Assembly: GCF_000701405.1 (NCBI RefSeq)
Contig: NZ_JNIV01000048.1
Coordinates: 1-34,290 of the forward strand
DNA length: 34,290 nucleotides
Reading direction: 5' to 3'
From: Deinococcus marmoris DSM 12784
GTDB lineage: Bacteria > Deinococcota > Deinococci > Deinococcales > Deinococcaceae
The notes beneath the pieces were generated by a model that ran no database searches, was not told the origin of the DNA, and saw nothing but the letters and a program-made list of their open reading frames with translations. The position numbers and the translations under genes were made by a program. Position 1 is the first letter of the stretch. Every line of letters begins with the position of its first letter. Below are positions 8,848 through 16,279 of the stretch, in pieces.

Positions 8848-9615
8848 ATGACTGCCACAGCCTCCACTCCCTTCACGCCGTCCTCCCCCGACAAGCTGCG
8901 GGTGGACATCTGGTCCGACATTGCCTGCCCGTGGTGCTATATCGGCAAGCGGCGTTTCGAGGCGGCCCTGCGGGACTTTCCCCAGCGGGAGCAGGTGGAG
9001 GTGACATGGCACAGCTTCGAGCTTGATCCGTCTGCGCCAGTCAGCAACCCACAGTCCATGCGCGACGCCCTGGCCCGCAAATATGGCCGCACCCCCGCCC
9101 AGGCACAGGAAATGATGGACAGCATGACGCAGGCGGCGGCAGGCGACGGCCTGGAGTACCACTTCGAGAACACGCGCCTGACCAACACCTTCCTGGCCCA
9201 CCAACTGATCCATCTGGCCGCCGAACACGGCCAGCAGGACGCCATGAAGGAACGGCTGCTGCTGGCCTACATGTCCGAGGGACGGAACGTGGGCGAGATA
9301 CAGACGCTGGTGGAACTGGCCCAGGACGTCGGTCTGGACGGCACCGAGGTCCGCACCGCCCTGGAAAGTGGACGCTACGCCGATGACGTGCGGCAGGACG
9401 AGGCGCAGGCCCAGCAACTGGGCATCAGCAGCGTGCCGTTTTTTGTCTTGGGCGGCAAATACGGCGTCAGCGGCGCGCAGGGGGCGGACGTGTTGCGCGG
9501 CGCACTCGATCAGGTCTGGGCCGAGACCCATCCCGCCCCGCTGACCCTGCTGGGCGCGGCTGCCGATGCCGACGGCTGCGAGGACGGACAGTGCGCGGTG
9601 CCTGAGCGGAAGTAA
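8848..9615 (+). CDS. frnE: FrnE-type DsbA-family disulfide isomerase
   Basis: 255-residue thioredoxin-fold oxidoreductase of the FrnE/DsbA family. The active site is CPWC (C27, C30) in WSDIACPWCYIGK; the cis-proline loop is SSVPFF. Near the C-terminus is CEDGQC (C244, C249), the CX4C motif described for D. radiodurans FrnE, which is needed there for isomerase activity and oxidative-stress tolerance. No signal peptide is visible, so it is probably cytosolic. The open frame extends upstream to 8686, but ATG 8848 (MTATASTPF) gives the family length and directly follows a leaderless-type -10 box. Monocistronic; separated from terC by a strong bidirectional terminator. Confidence 0.93.
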   Translation: MTATASTPFTPSSPDKLRVDIWSDIACPWCYIGKRRFEAALRDFPQREQVEVTWHSFELDPSAPVSNPQSMRDALARKYGRTPAQAQEMMDSMTQAAAGDGLEYHFENTRLTNTFLAHQLIHLAAEHGQQDAMKERLLLAYMSEGRNVGEIQTLVELAQDVGLDGTEVRTALESGRYADDVRQDEAQAQQLGISSVPFFVLGGKYGVSGAQGADVLRGALDQVWAETHPAPLTLLGAAADADGCEDGQCAVPERK

Positions 9616-9625
9616 CGACACGGTC

Positions 9626-9680
9626 AAAAGAAGGGGAGGGAAACGATGTGCATTCGTTTCCCTCCCCTTCTTTTCTTTTT
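9626..9680. terminator. Bidirectional terminator frnE / terC
   Basis: A very long stem: AAAAGAAGGGGAGGG pairs with CCCTCCCCTTCTTTT, extended inward by AAACGA/TCGTTT, loop TGTGCA, followed by a T-rich run. A-rich on the left and T-rich on the right, so it serves both convergent genes. Confidence 0.93.
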
Positions 9681-9690
9681 CAGATCACCG

Positions 9691-10710
9691 TTATGCAGCG
9701 GCGGGCGGCTCTCCGGCAGGCGGCTCATCCCTGGTCTTGATCAGGCTGACGATCACGCCGCCCGCCAGCAGGCTCAGGGTCACGCCCAGGCTGATGGCCG
9801 GGTCCAGCTTGCCCCAGATCTGCGAGTAGAAGATCTTGAGGCCGATGAAGACCAGCACCAGCGACAGCGCAGTCTGAAGATACTTGAAACGGTGAACCGC
9901 CGCCGCCAGCGCAAAGTACAGCGCCCGCAGGCCCAGGATGGCGAAGATGTTGGAGGTGTAGACGATGAACGGGTCCTGCGTGATGGCGAAGATGGCCGGG
10001 ATGCTGTCCACCGCGAACACCACGTCGGCGGTTTCCACCATGACCAGCGCCAGCAGCAGCGGCGTGGCGAAGGTCTTCATCTTGCCGTTCACCATCTGCT
10101 TGACCGTGAAGCGCTCGCCGTGTAGCTCGTCGGTGATCCGCAGCCGCTTTTTCATCCAGACCAGCAGCTTGTTGCTGGAAAAGTCATGTTCGGCGTCGCC
10201 GTCTTTGAGCATCTTGATGCCGGTGAACAGCAGGAACGCGCCGAAGATCCACAACACCCAGTCAAACTGCGTGACCAGCGCGGTGCCCAGCCCGATCATG
10301 ATGGCCCGCAACACGATCACGCCGATGATGCCCCACAGCAGCACGCGCCGCTGCAATTTCAGCGGAATGGCGAAGAAGGCGAAGATCAGGCTGATCACGA
10401 ACACGTTGTCCAGCGCCAGCGCCTTTTCCAGCGCGAAGCCGGTGTAGAACTCGATGCCGGATTCGCGGCCCAGTGTCAGCCACACCCACAGGCCATAAAG
10501 CATTGCGATGCTGATGTAAAAGGCCGACAGCCACAGGCTCTGGCCCACGCCCATCACGCCGTCGTCGTCGGCACCCAGTTTCCGTTTGCGGAGTTTTTCC
10601 AGCACACCCAGGTCAAAGACCATCAGGGCGAGAACCACGGTCAGGAACATGATCCACATCCAGGCAGGCTTGCCCAGCCACTCGGTCACCGTCAGGAAAG
10701 ATAGATCCAT
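9691..10710 (-). CDS. TerC/Alx-type membrane protein, probable Mn2+ exporter
   Basis: 339-residue integral membrane protein of the TerC family with about nine hydrophobic segments. Conserved acidic motifs lie in membrane helices: VFDLGVL near the N-terminus, KALALDNVFVI, and METADVVFAVDSIPAIFAIT. Alx/MeeF-type members export Mn2+ and are linked to metal and pH stress. ATG 10710 is chosen (MDLSFLTVTEW) because AAGGAG lies 5 nt upstream; an in-frame extension to 10737 has no such support. The gene is preceded by a yybP-ykoY Mn2+ riboswitch with an overlapping terminator, so expression should rise with Mn2+. Despite the family name, tellurite resistance is not implied. Confidence 0.92.
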   Translation of the reverse strand: MDLSFLTVTEWLGKPAWMWIMFLTVVLALMVFDLGVLEKLRKRKLGADDDGVMGVGQSLWLSAFYISIAMLYGLWVWLTLGRESGIEFYTGFALEKALALDNVFVISLIFAFFAIPLKLQRRVLLWGIIGVIVLRAIMIGLGTALVTQFDWVLWIFGAFLLFTGIKMLKDGDAEHDFSSNKLLVWMKKRLRITDELHGERFTVKQMVNGKMKTFATPLLLALVMVETADVVFAVDSIPAIFAITQDPFIVYTSNIFAILGLRALYFALAAAVHRFKYLQTALSLVLVFIGLKIFYSQIWGKLDPAISLGVTLSLLAGGVIVSLIKTRDEPPAGEPPAAA

Positions 10711-10757
10711 TACGTCTCCTTGCACCGAAGACGCCACCAGGGGCCAGATTCAGGGAC

Positions 10758-10792
10758 AAAAAGACCCGACACGTCTTCGCGTGCCGAGTCTT
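10758..10792 (-). terminator. Riboswitch expression-platform terminator
   Basis: Minus strand: ACTCGGCACG pairs with CGTGTCGGGT around CGAAGA, followed by five T. Its 5' arm contains CTCG, which also closes helix P1 of the riboswitch, so aptamer and terminator are mutually exclusive. It ends about 48 nt before the terC start. Confidence 0.88.
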
Positions 10793-10876
10793 GCCGATTC
10801 TGGAATGCACCGGGATTTTTAGCCCGTATTGACGACACATTCCCCTGCGTATGCAGGTGGCTACTCCCTCGTTCCA
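10786..10876 (-). ncRNA. yybP-ykoY manganese riboswitch upstream of terC
   Basis: Read on the minus strand, the leader shows the family core: P1 5' arm CGAG, then GGAGTAGCC, hairpin CCTGC-ATAC-GCAGG, then GGAATG pairing with CATTCC, inner CGTCAA and ACGGG/CCCGGT pairing, then GGCAAGA and the P1 3' arm CTCG. GGAGTAG and GCAAGA correspond to the conserved L1 and L3 loops that together hold Mn2+ in this class. The following intrinsic terminator reuses the 3' P1 strand, so ligand binding should prevent termination and switch terC on. Assignment is from recalled consensus. Confidence 0.88.
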
Positions 10877-10879
10877 GAA

Positions 10880-10949
10880 AGTGTAACCGAAAGGGTGACC
10901 CGCAGTCTTAACAAAACATTTATGGAGTGGGACTCGTGTGGTGAGTATA
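10880..10949 (-). promoter_or_regulatory. Candidate terC promoter -10 boxes
   Basis: Two TANNNT boxes on the minus strand: TACACT (10880-10885), which would start RNA just before riboswitch helix P1, and TATACT (10944-10949), about 65 nt farther upstream. Neither has a good -35. The first fits the riboswitch best. Confidence 0.4.
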
Positions 10950-11012
10950 CGGGCTGTGCACAGGGTGGACGGGAACCCCCGAACAGGATTTCCGCCCCTG
11001 AGGTTTCATGCC

Positions 11013-11645
11013 TTACTGGCTGGTGATGGGCGTGTCCACATGCAGGGTATAGCGCTGCAACTTTGCGCTTTCCAGACTGCGGATATAGGTTGTGCCGCCC
11101 CTGGGCAGGTACACGTAATGCTCGGCGCGGGACCAGCCTGCGGCCAGTTGCCACGTCTGCTGCATGTCGGGGGGGGTGGTCCTGAAAATGGCCGTGAACG
11201 GCTGGGTGGCGTAGGCCACGCGGTCATGGGTCATCAGGTCCAGGGTCTCGCCACTGTCGCGGACGCCGTTGGTATTGCTGTCCTGCCACATGGACCAGCG
11301 CAGAAAACGCGCCTGCGCGTCCCCGATGCTGCCCCTCAGGCTCCCCGCCACAATTTCGGCGGGCAACAGCAGCGTCACGTCCTGCACGTTCTTCTCCTCG
11401 CTCTGCCAGCGCGCCGGATCGACTTCCGCGCTGGTGACCCCGGCGGCCACGCTGACCTGGTACACGCTCCTGCCATCGTCGGTCAGCAGGGACAGATAGG
11501 CGTTGGCAGGCGCGGCTGGAAAACGGACTTCCACCCCTGTCGGCAGTGCGGGGCGGCCACCATCGGGCGCGGCAGCAGGACTGGCCGCACAGGACGCCAG
11601 CAGCAGGCCCAGCCCGGACAGGATCATCAGGTTGCGGCGCTTCAT
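11013..11645 (-). CDS. Lipoprotein, paralogue of the upstream gene
   Basis: 210-residue predicted lipoprotein: basic start MKRRN, hydrophobic core and lipobox LLASC (C19), followed by a low-complexity linker. I do not recognise the family. Near residues 115-130 is WQDSNTNGVRDSGE, a DxNxNGxxDxGE loop of the calcium-binding (dockerin/EF-hand-like) type. The same order of motifs (D-S-N-x-N loop, THD, aromatic strand, GWS, H-x-V/E-L-P) occurs in the upstream lipoprotein, so the two are tandem paralogues. Its ATG overlaps that gene's TGA by four bases (translational coupling). It should sit on an envelope membrane, facing the periplasm or exterior. Function unknown. Confidence 0.8.
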   Translation of the reverse strand: MKRRNLMILSGLGLLLASCAASPAAAPDGGRPALPTGVEVRFPAAPANAYLSLLTDDGRSVYQVSVAAGVTSAEVDPARWQSEEKNVQDVTLLLPAEIVAGSLRGSIGDAQARFLRWSMWQDSNTNGVRDSGETLDLMTHDRVAYATQPFTAIFRTTPPDMQQTWQLAAGWSRAEHYVYLPRGGTTYIRSLESAKLQRYTLHVDTPITSQ

Positions 11646-12403
11646 TTCAGACCTCCCCGGTCGTTCAGTCCCATCGAGATCAGGCGGTTGCTGTCCTCGT
11701 GCAGACGGATGGTCAGGCCCTCATCGGTGGCGGGCACGCTGTTCATGGTCACGCGGTACTGGCCGGGCGTGGCCGTGGGTTGCAGCACCTCGTGACGCAC
11801 CAGACTCCAGCCGGAGACGCGTTTGCCGTTCTCCGCCGATCTGCCATCCGTGCTGCTGAAGCTGTAGGAAAAGGCCGTGTCGGCGTAGCTGTAGATGTCG
11901 TGGGTGATCAGCAGTTCCTCGCTGCTCTCGGGTTTGTTGTTGCTGTTGCTGTCGCGGAAGAGCGTGAAATACAGGTTGCAGGTTTTGGCCGTCTCGGGCG
12001 TAACCACCACGTTATTCAGCCCTTTGGCCTCGCCGGTCTTGAAAGAGGTCAGGCAGGCGGCGTTCTTTCTGAGGGGTTCCAGATCATAGGAGTCCAGCCG
12101 CAGGCTGCCGCCATTGACGGTGCCGCCCGAATTGGGGCCGCCCGGAGACGAGAATTGCCCGCTCCTGCCCAGATTGCCCGTGGTCAGGACCCGCACCCCA
12201 GCCGTCTGCGTGGGGTCAGAACCGTCCACGAAATAGATGGCAGCCAGGGTCAGCCCGCCCGTCTGGGCCGTATCGGGGAAGCGGAAATCCAGGGTGGTGG
12301 ATGTGAAGGGCGGCGGAACAGGTCTGGGACAGGCGGTCAGCAGCGTGAGCAGAATGACGCTGCCGCCCGCAGCCCGCGCGGCGTTTTTGTGCTGTCTTTT
12401 CAT
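11642..12403 (-). CDS. Lipoprotein with DSNxN calcium-like loop
   Basis: 253-residue predicted lipoprotein. Start ATG 12403 (MKRQHKNAARAAGG) is preferred to an in-frame ATG at 12433 because it gives a normal lipoprotein signal ending in LLTAC, then a proline-rich linker (PRPVPPP). The body is mostly beta-like. The second half contains FRDSNSNNKPESSEELLITHD, aligned with WQDSNTNGVRDSGETLDLMTHD of the next gene, and a shared GWSLVRHEVLQP / GWSRAEHYVYLP strand. First gene of a two-gene leftward operon. No known domain recognised. Probably an envelope protein; role unknown. Confidence 0.78.
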   Translation of the reverse strand: MKRQHKNAARAAGGSVILLTLLTACPRPVPPPFTSTTLDFRFPDTAQTGGLTLAAIYFVDGSDPTQTAGVRVLTTGNLGRSGQFSSPGGPNSGGTVNGGSLRLDSYDLEPLRKNAACLTSFKTGEAKGLNNVVVTPETAKTCNLYFTLFRDSNSNNKPESSEELLITHDIYSYADTAFSYSFSSTDGRSAENGKRVSGWSLVRHEVLQPTATPGQYRVTMNSVPATDEGLTIRLHEDSNRLISMGLNDRGGLK

Positions 12404-12470
12404 GATCCCCGAATTATAACCAATCCAGAGCAAGTGAGGATGTGTTGAGAGGTCTCCTCTTCATCTGCCG

Positions 12471-13466
12471 CTAGGCTTTCCCACTGCGCCCCGTCCGGCT
12501 CTGGATCACCACCACCAGCAGCAGGAAACCGCCACGGATCACACTTTGCCAGTACGGCGACAGCGAGATGATGCCCTTGCCGTTCTCGAAGTTCAGGATG
12601 TTGAAGATCAATCCCAGCAGGAGCGCGCCCACCAGCGTGGACCACACGCTGCCGGTGCCGCCCGTGAGCAGCGTACCGCCCACCACCACCGCCGCGATGG
12701 CCGACAGTTCCCAGCCCAGGCCCTCGGTGGGCTGCCCCGCGCCCAGTTGCGCCGCCAGGATCATTCCGGCCAGCCCAGCCAGCGCGCCCGACAGCACGTA
12801 CACGCCCAGCAGGACACGGTTCACGTTCAGGCCCATCAGCTTGCTGGCATCCTCGCCGCCGCCGACGGCCAGTGCGTGCCGCCCGAACGGCGAGTAACGC
12901 AGCGCTATTCCGCCCGCGATAAAGGCGATCAGCAGAATGACCCCCGGCACCGGCAGCCGCAGCAGATCGCCCTGCCCCAGCCACGTCAGCGCCGTGTTGT
13001 TCAGGTCTATGCCCACGCCCCCCTGGTTTCGCGCCATCAGCAGCGCCACGCCCCGCGCCCCCAGCAGTGTCGCCAGCGTGACGATAAACGGCTGGATGTT
13101 CAGGCGCGTGATGATCAGGCCATTGATCACGCCCACCAACGCCCCTGCTACCACTGCGCCCAGCACGGCCACGATTACCCCATAAGGGCTGAGCAGCGCG
13201 GCCACCACGCTACTCATCGCCACCACACTGCCCACCGACAGGTCGATGCCCCCGGTGATGATCACGAAGCACATGCCCAGCGAGATCAGCCCGAACATGG
13301 CGTTGTAACGCAGGAAGGTGGAGAAGTTGTACTCGCTCATAAAGCCGGTGTAGCGCAGCGCCCCGAAGATGATCAGCAGGATGAAGGCCGCCAGCACGCC
13401 ATACTGGCCCAGCAGGCTGATCAGCCGGGCGCGGCGGGGATCACGGGTGAGGTTGGTGTTCAGCAT
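12471..13466 (-). CDS. Sugar ABC transporter permease (YjfF-like)
   Basis: 331-residue permease of the RbsC/BPD_transp_2 family with 8-10 membrane segments. The signature SLGMCFVIITGGIDLSVGSV (about residues 75-94) and the EAA-like segment GGGEDASKLMGLNVNRVLLG, which contacts the ATPase, are typical. Gene order binding protein, ATPase, permease, permease matches E. coli ytfQ-ytfR-ytfT-yjfF (galactofuranose uptake), and this is the last gene. GGAGGG lies 6 nt before ATG 13466; only one base separates it from the upstream permease stop. Sugar specificity is inferred only from the binding protein. Confidence 0.9.
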   Translation of the reverse strand: MLNTNLTRDPRRARLISLLGQYGVLAAFILLIIFGALRYTGFMSEYNFSTFLRYNAMFGLISLGMCFVIITGGIDLSVGSVVAMSSVVAALLSPYGVIVAVLGAVVAGALVGVINGLIITRLNIQPFIVTLATLLGARGVALLMARNQGGVGIDLNNTALTWLGQGDLLRLPVPGVILLIAFIAGGIALRYSPFGRHALAVGGGEDASKLMGLNVNRVLLGVYVLSGALAGLAGMILAAQLGAGQPTEGLGWELSAIAAVVVGGTLLTGGTGSVWSTLVGALLLGLIFNILNFENGKGIISLSPYWQSVIRGGFLLLVVVIQSRTGRSGKA

Positions 13467-13467
13467 G

Positions 13468-14475
13468 CTATTCCCTCCGGCGGCGCTGTTGCAGGGCCAC
13501 CGCGACGATGATGATGGCGGCCTTGACCACCAGCGCGGCGGCGTCCGGCACGCCCCTGGCCAGCAGCGTGTAGCGGATCAGTTGAATGATCAGCGCCCCG
13601 AACAGCGTGCCCAGCACCTGCGCGCGGCCTCCAGAGAGCAGCGTGCCGCCCACCGCCACCGCCGCGATGGCGTCCAGCTCCATGTTCTGCCCCACCTGAT
13701 TGGCGTCGCTGCTGGAATTGATGGCAATGACGATCAGTCCGGCGATCCCAGCCAGCAGCCCGGTAATGGCGTACACCGCCACCTTGACCCGCGCCACCGG
13801 AATGCCAGACAGCCCCGCCGCCGTCTCGTTGCCGCCCACCGCCAGCACCGAACGCCCGAACACCGTGCGCCGCACCACCCAGTAAGTGAGTGCCACGATC
13901 ACCAGCATCAGGATCACCTGGAATGGAATGCCGAAGGGCCGCCCCAGCCCGATGTACGAGAAACCGGGGGTGCTGAAGCTCTGGAGCTGCCCATTGGTGA
14001 TGACCTGCGCGATGCCGCGCCCGGCGATATACAGGACGAGTGTGGCGACAATCGGCTGCAATTTCAACCGGGTGACGAAGAGGCCGTTCAGCACGCCAAA
14101 AGCCCCGGCCACCAGCACCGGCACGATAAAGGCCAGCGTGATTCCCAGCCACTGGGCATTCGCGAAAGCAGCATTCAGGAAAATGAGCGGGGCCAGCACG
14201 CCACTGATCGCCATTAAAGAGCCGACAGACAGGTCCACGCCCCCGGTGGCAATCACCAGCGTCATGCCCATCGCCACGATGATGATGGTCGCCACCTGAG
14301 TCAGGTTGACGTTGAGGGTCTGCACGCTCAGGAAATACGGCGTGAACAGCGCGTTGAAGATCAGCAGCGCCAGCAGGATCAGGATGCTGGCCCGCACCTG
14401 TTTCAGGTCTGACACAAAGGTCTGCCAGCCGCCGCCGGAGCGCGGCGGGCGGACGCTGGAAGCCGCGCCGCTCAC
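13468..14475 (-). CDS. Sugar ABC transporter permease (YtfT-like)
   Basis: 335-residue inner-membrane permease, paralogous to the next gene and forming with it the heterodimeric channel of a carbohydrate ABC importer. The conserved AMGMTLVIATGGVDLSVGSL lies around residues 75-94, and GGNETAAGLSGIPVARVKVA is the ATPase-coupling loop. It starts with GTG 14475, overlapping the ATPase gene TGA (GTGA), so translation is coupled. The N-terminal 30 residues are polar and cytoplasmic; the C-terminus is a basic QQRRRRE tail. Confidence 0.9.
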   Translation of the reverse strand: MSGAASSVRPPRSGGGWQTFVSDLKQVRASILILLALLIFNALFTPYFLSVQTLNVNLTQVATIIIVAMGMTLVIATGGVDLSVGSLMAISGVLAPLIFLNAAFANAQWLGITLAFIVPVLVAGAFGVLNGLFVTRLKLQPIVATLVLYIAGRGIAQVITNGQLQSFSTPGFSYIGLGRPFGIPFQVILMLVIVALTYWVVRRTVFGRSVLAVGGNETAAGLSGIPVARVKVAVYAITGLLAGIAGLIVIAINSSSDANQVGQNMELDAIAAVAVGGTLLSGGRAQVLGTLFGALIIQLIRYTLLARGVPDAAALVVKAAIIIVAVALQQRRRRE

Positions 14476-16079
14476 AGGCGCACCTGCGGGGCGGGAATGT
14501 CCTGCGCCTCTGCACCCTGCGCCATCGCGTGCAGCAGTTCCGGCTCGGTGATCCTGTCGCCCGACAGCCGCGCCACCGAATGCCCGTCGTGCAGCACCGT
14601 GACTTCATGGCAGCCCTCGATCAGTTCTTCCAGTTCGCTGGAAATCATCAGCACGCCCAGACCGTCACGGGCCAGTTCGCCGATCAGCCGCTGAATCTCG
14701 GCCTTCGCGCCCACGTCGATGCCGCGCGTGGGTTCGTCCAGAATCAGCAGGCGGGGATCGGTGGCCAGCCAGCGCGCCAGCAGCACCTTCTGCTGGTTGC
14801 CTCCCGACAGCTCACGGATGGGCTGATCGGGATTGCTGGTCTTGATGCCCAGTTGCGCCACGAAGCGGTCCACGATCTCGCTCTGGCGGGCGGTGTCCAC
14901 CACCCCGGCCCGCGCCAGACGCGGCAGCAGCGCCAGCGTCAGGTTCTCGCGCACGCTGAGTTCGGGGATGATGCCCTCGGCCTTGCGGTCCTCGCTGCAA
15001 AAGCCCAGGCCCGCGCGGATGGCCTCGGCGGGGGTGCGGAAATGGGCGGGTTTGCCGTCCAGCGTCACCTCGCCCGCATCCGGGGTGTCCGCGCCAAAGA
15101 TCACGCGCGCCAGTTCGCTGCGCCCCGATCCCAGCAGCCCGGCCAGACCCACCACCTCGCCCTGCCGCACGGCCACCGACGCGCCCGTGAGCCTCTGGCC
15201 CAGGCGAATGCCCTCGGCTTTCAGCAGCGGCTCTCCCGCCTTGCCCGCGCCGGATTTGACGAAGCCAGTCTGCGCACCCTCGTTTTTAATCTCGCGGCCC
15301 AGCATCTGCTCCACCAGTTGCAGGCGGCTGATGTCGGCCATGTTTCCGGCGTACACGGTGCGCCCGTCACGCATCACGGTAATGCGGTCACACACGGCGT
15401 ACAGCTCGTCCAGGCGGTGGGAGACGAAGATCACGGAAACGCCCCGGTCCTTGAGGCCGCGAATCACGCCGAACAGCGTGTCCACCTCACGCTCGTTGAG
15501 GCTGCTGGTCGGCTCGTCCATGATCACCAGTCGGGCGTTGATGGACACCGCGCGGGCCAGCGCCACCATCTGCTGAATCGCCGTGCTGAAGGTGCCCAGC
15601 GGCTGCGTCACGTCCAGACTGATGCCCAGTTCCTTGAGCAGGCGGGTGGCCTCGGCATTCATCACAGGCCACTGGATCAGGCCCCATTTCCTGGGTTCAC
15701 GGCCCAGAAAGATGTTCTCGGCCACCGAGCGCAGGGCGATCAGATTGACCTCCTGGTAGATGGTGGCGATGCCGCCCAGTTGCGCGGCCAGCGGCGAGGT
15801 GAATTCCACCGGGCCGCCACCAAAGGTGATGGTGCCGCCGTCGCGCCGGTACGCGCCGGTCAGCACCTTGATCATGGTGCTTTTGCCCGCGCCGTTCTGG
15901 CCGATCAATGCATGGACCTCGCCCGCCCCCACGGTCATGGATGCGTGAGCAAGCGCCACGACGCCCGCGAAACTTTTTTGAATGTCCTGCATATCCAGCA
16001 GGGGCTGAGCGCCGGAAGGGGCCGAATGGGGCGGACTGGCGCTGGAAGGACTGGCGCTGGAAGAAGGGGGAGTGGTCAA
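14472..16079 (-). CDS. Sugar ABC transporter ATPase, two nucleotide-binding domains (YtfR-like)
   Basis: 535-residue CUT2-class ATPase. The first domain has Walker A GQNGAGKST, an atypical signature STAIQQMVALARAV and Walker B RLVIMDEPTSSLNE; the second has a degenerate Walker A (GLLGSGRSE), signature LSGGNQQKVLLARWL and Walker B RLLILDEPTRGIDVGA. This asymmetry is usual for RbsA/YtfR proteins. I place the start at TTG 16079 because AAGGAG lies 8 nt upstream; the frame extends to 16202 across a run of 13-bp repeats that gives an unlikely N-terminus. The first 30 residues are Ser/Pro-rich and unusual for the family. It overlaps the downstream permease by four bases. Confidence 0.9.
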   Translation of the reverse strand: MTTPPSSSASPSSASPPHSAPSGAQPLLDMQDIQKSFAGVVALAHASMTVGAGEVHALIGQNGAGKSTMIKVLTGAYRRDGGTITFGGGPVEFTSPLAAQLGGIATIYQEVNLIALRSVAENIFLGREPRKWGLIQWPVMNAEATRLLKELGISLDVTQPLGTFSTAIQQMVALARAVSINARLVIMDEPTSSLNEREVDTLFGVIRGLKDRGVSVIFVSHRLDELYAVCDRITVMRDGRTVYAGNMADISRLQLVEQMLGREIKNEGAQTGFVKSGAGKAGEPLLKAEGIRLGQRLTGASVAVRQGEVVGLAGLLGSGRSELARVIFGADTPDAGEVTLDGKPAHFRTPAEAIRAGLGFCSEDRKAEGIIPELSVRENLTLALLPRLARAGVVDTARQSEIVDRFVAQLGIKTSNPDQPIRELSGGNQQKVLLARWLATDPRLLILDEPTRGIDVGAKAEIQRLIGELARDGLGVLMISSELEELIEGCHEVTVLHDGHSVARLSGDRITEPELLHAMAQGAEAQDIPAPQVRL

Positions 16080-16120
16080 AAGCGTGACTCCTTGAACTGG
16101 GCGAGAGATTCGGCATCGGT

Positions 16121-16184
16121 GAACTGCACTGATGAACTGCGCTGGTGAACTGCGCTGATGAGTTGCGTTGGTGAACTGCATTGT
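16121..16184. repeat. Five tandem 13-bp repeats between binding protein and ATPase genes
   Basis: Consecutive units GAACTGCACTGAT, GAACTGCGCTGGT, GAACTGCGCTGAT, GAGTTGCGTTGGT and GAACTGCATTGT. The period of 13 is not a multiple of three. They lie in the leader of the ATPase gene, just downstream of an intercistronic hairpin. Role unknown; copy number may vary between strains. Confidence 0.85.
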
Positions 16185-16200
16185 GACGCCCCCGGACATC

Positions 16201-16233
16201 AAAACCGCGTCACGCTGACTGGGCGTGACGCGG
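16201..16233 (-). terminator. Intercistronic hairpin after binding-protein gene
   Basis: An 11-bp perfect stem CCGCGTCACGC / GCGTGACGCGG with a 7-nt loop, followed on the minus strand by TTTTG. The short U-tract suggests partial termination or 3'-end protection, the usual way ABC operons make more binding protein than ATPase and permease. Confidence 0.75.
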
Positions 16234-16279
16234 AAGCGGGGCCGAACGGGTCAAACGGCGTGGTTAGAAATGGGGGGGC

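Noticed and set aside
14529..16148. 539-codon plus-strand frame antisense to the ABC ATPase
   Set aside because: Mirror of a well-supported ATPase; no domain or ribosome site.
16121..16184. 13-bp tandem repeats as a CRISPR array
   Set aside because: Units are contiguous with no spacers and only 13 bp long; no cas genes. No CRISPR array exists in this window.
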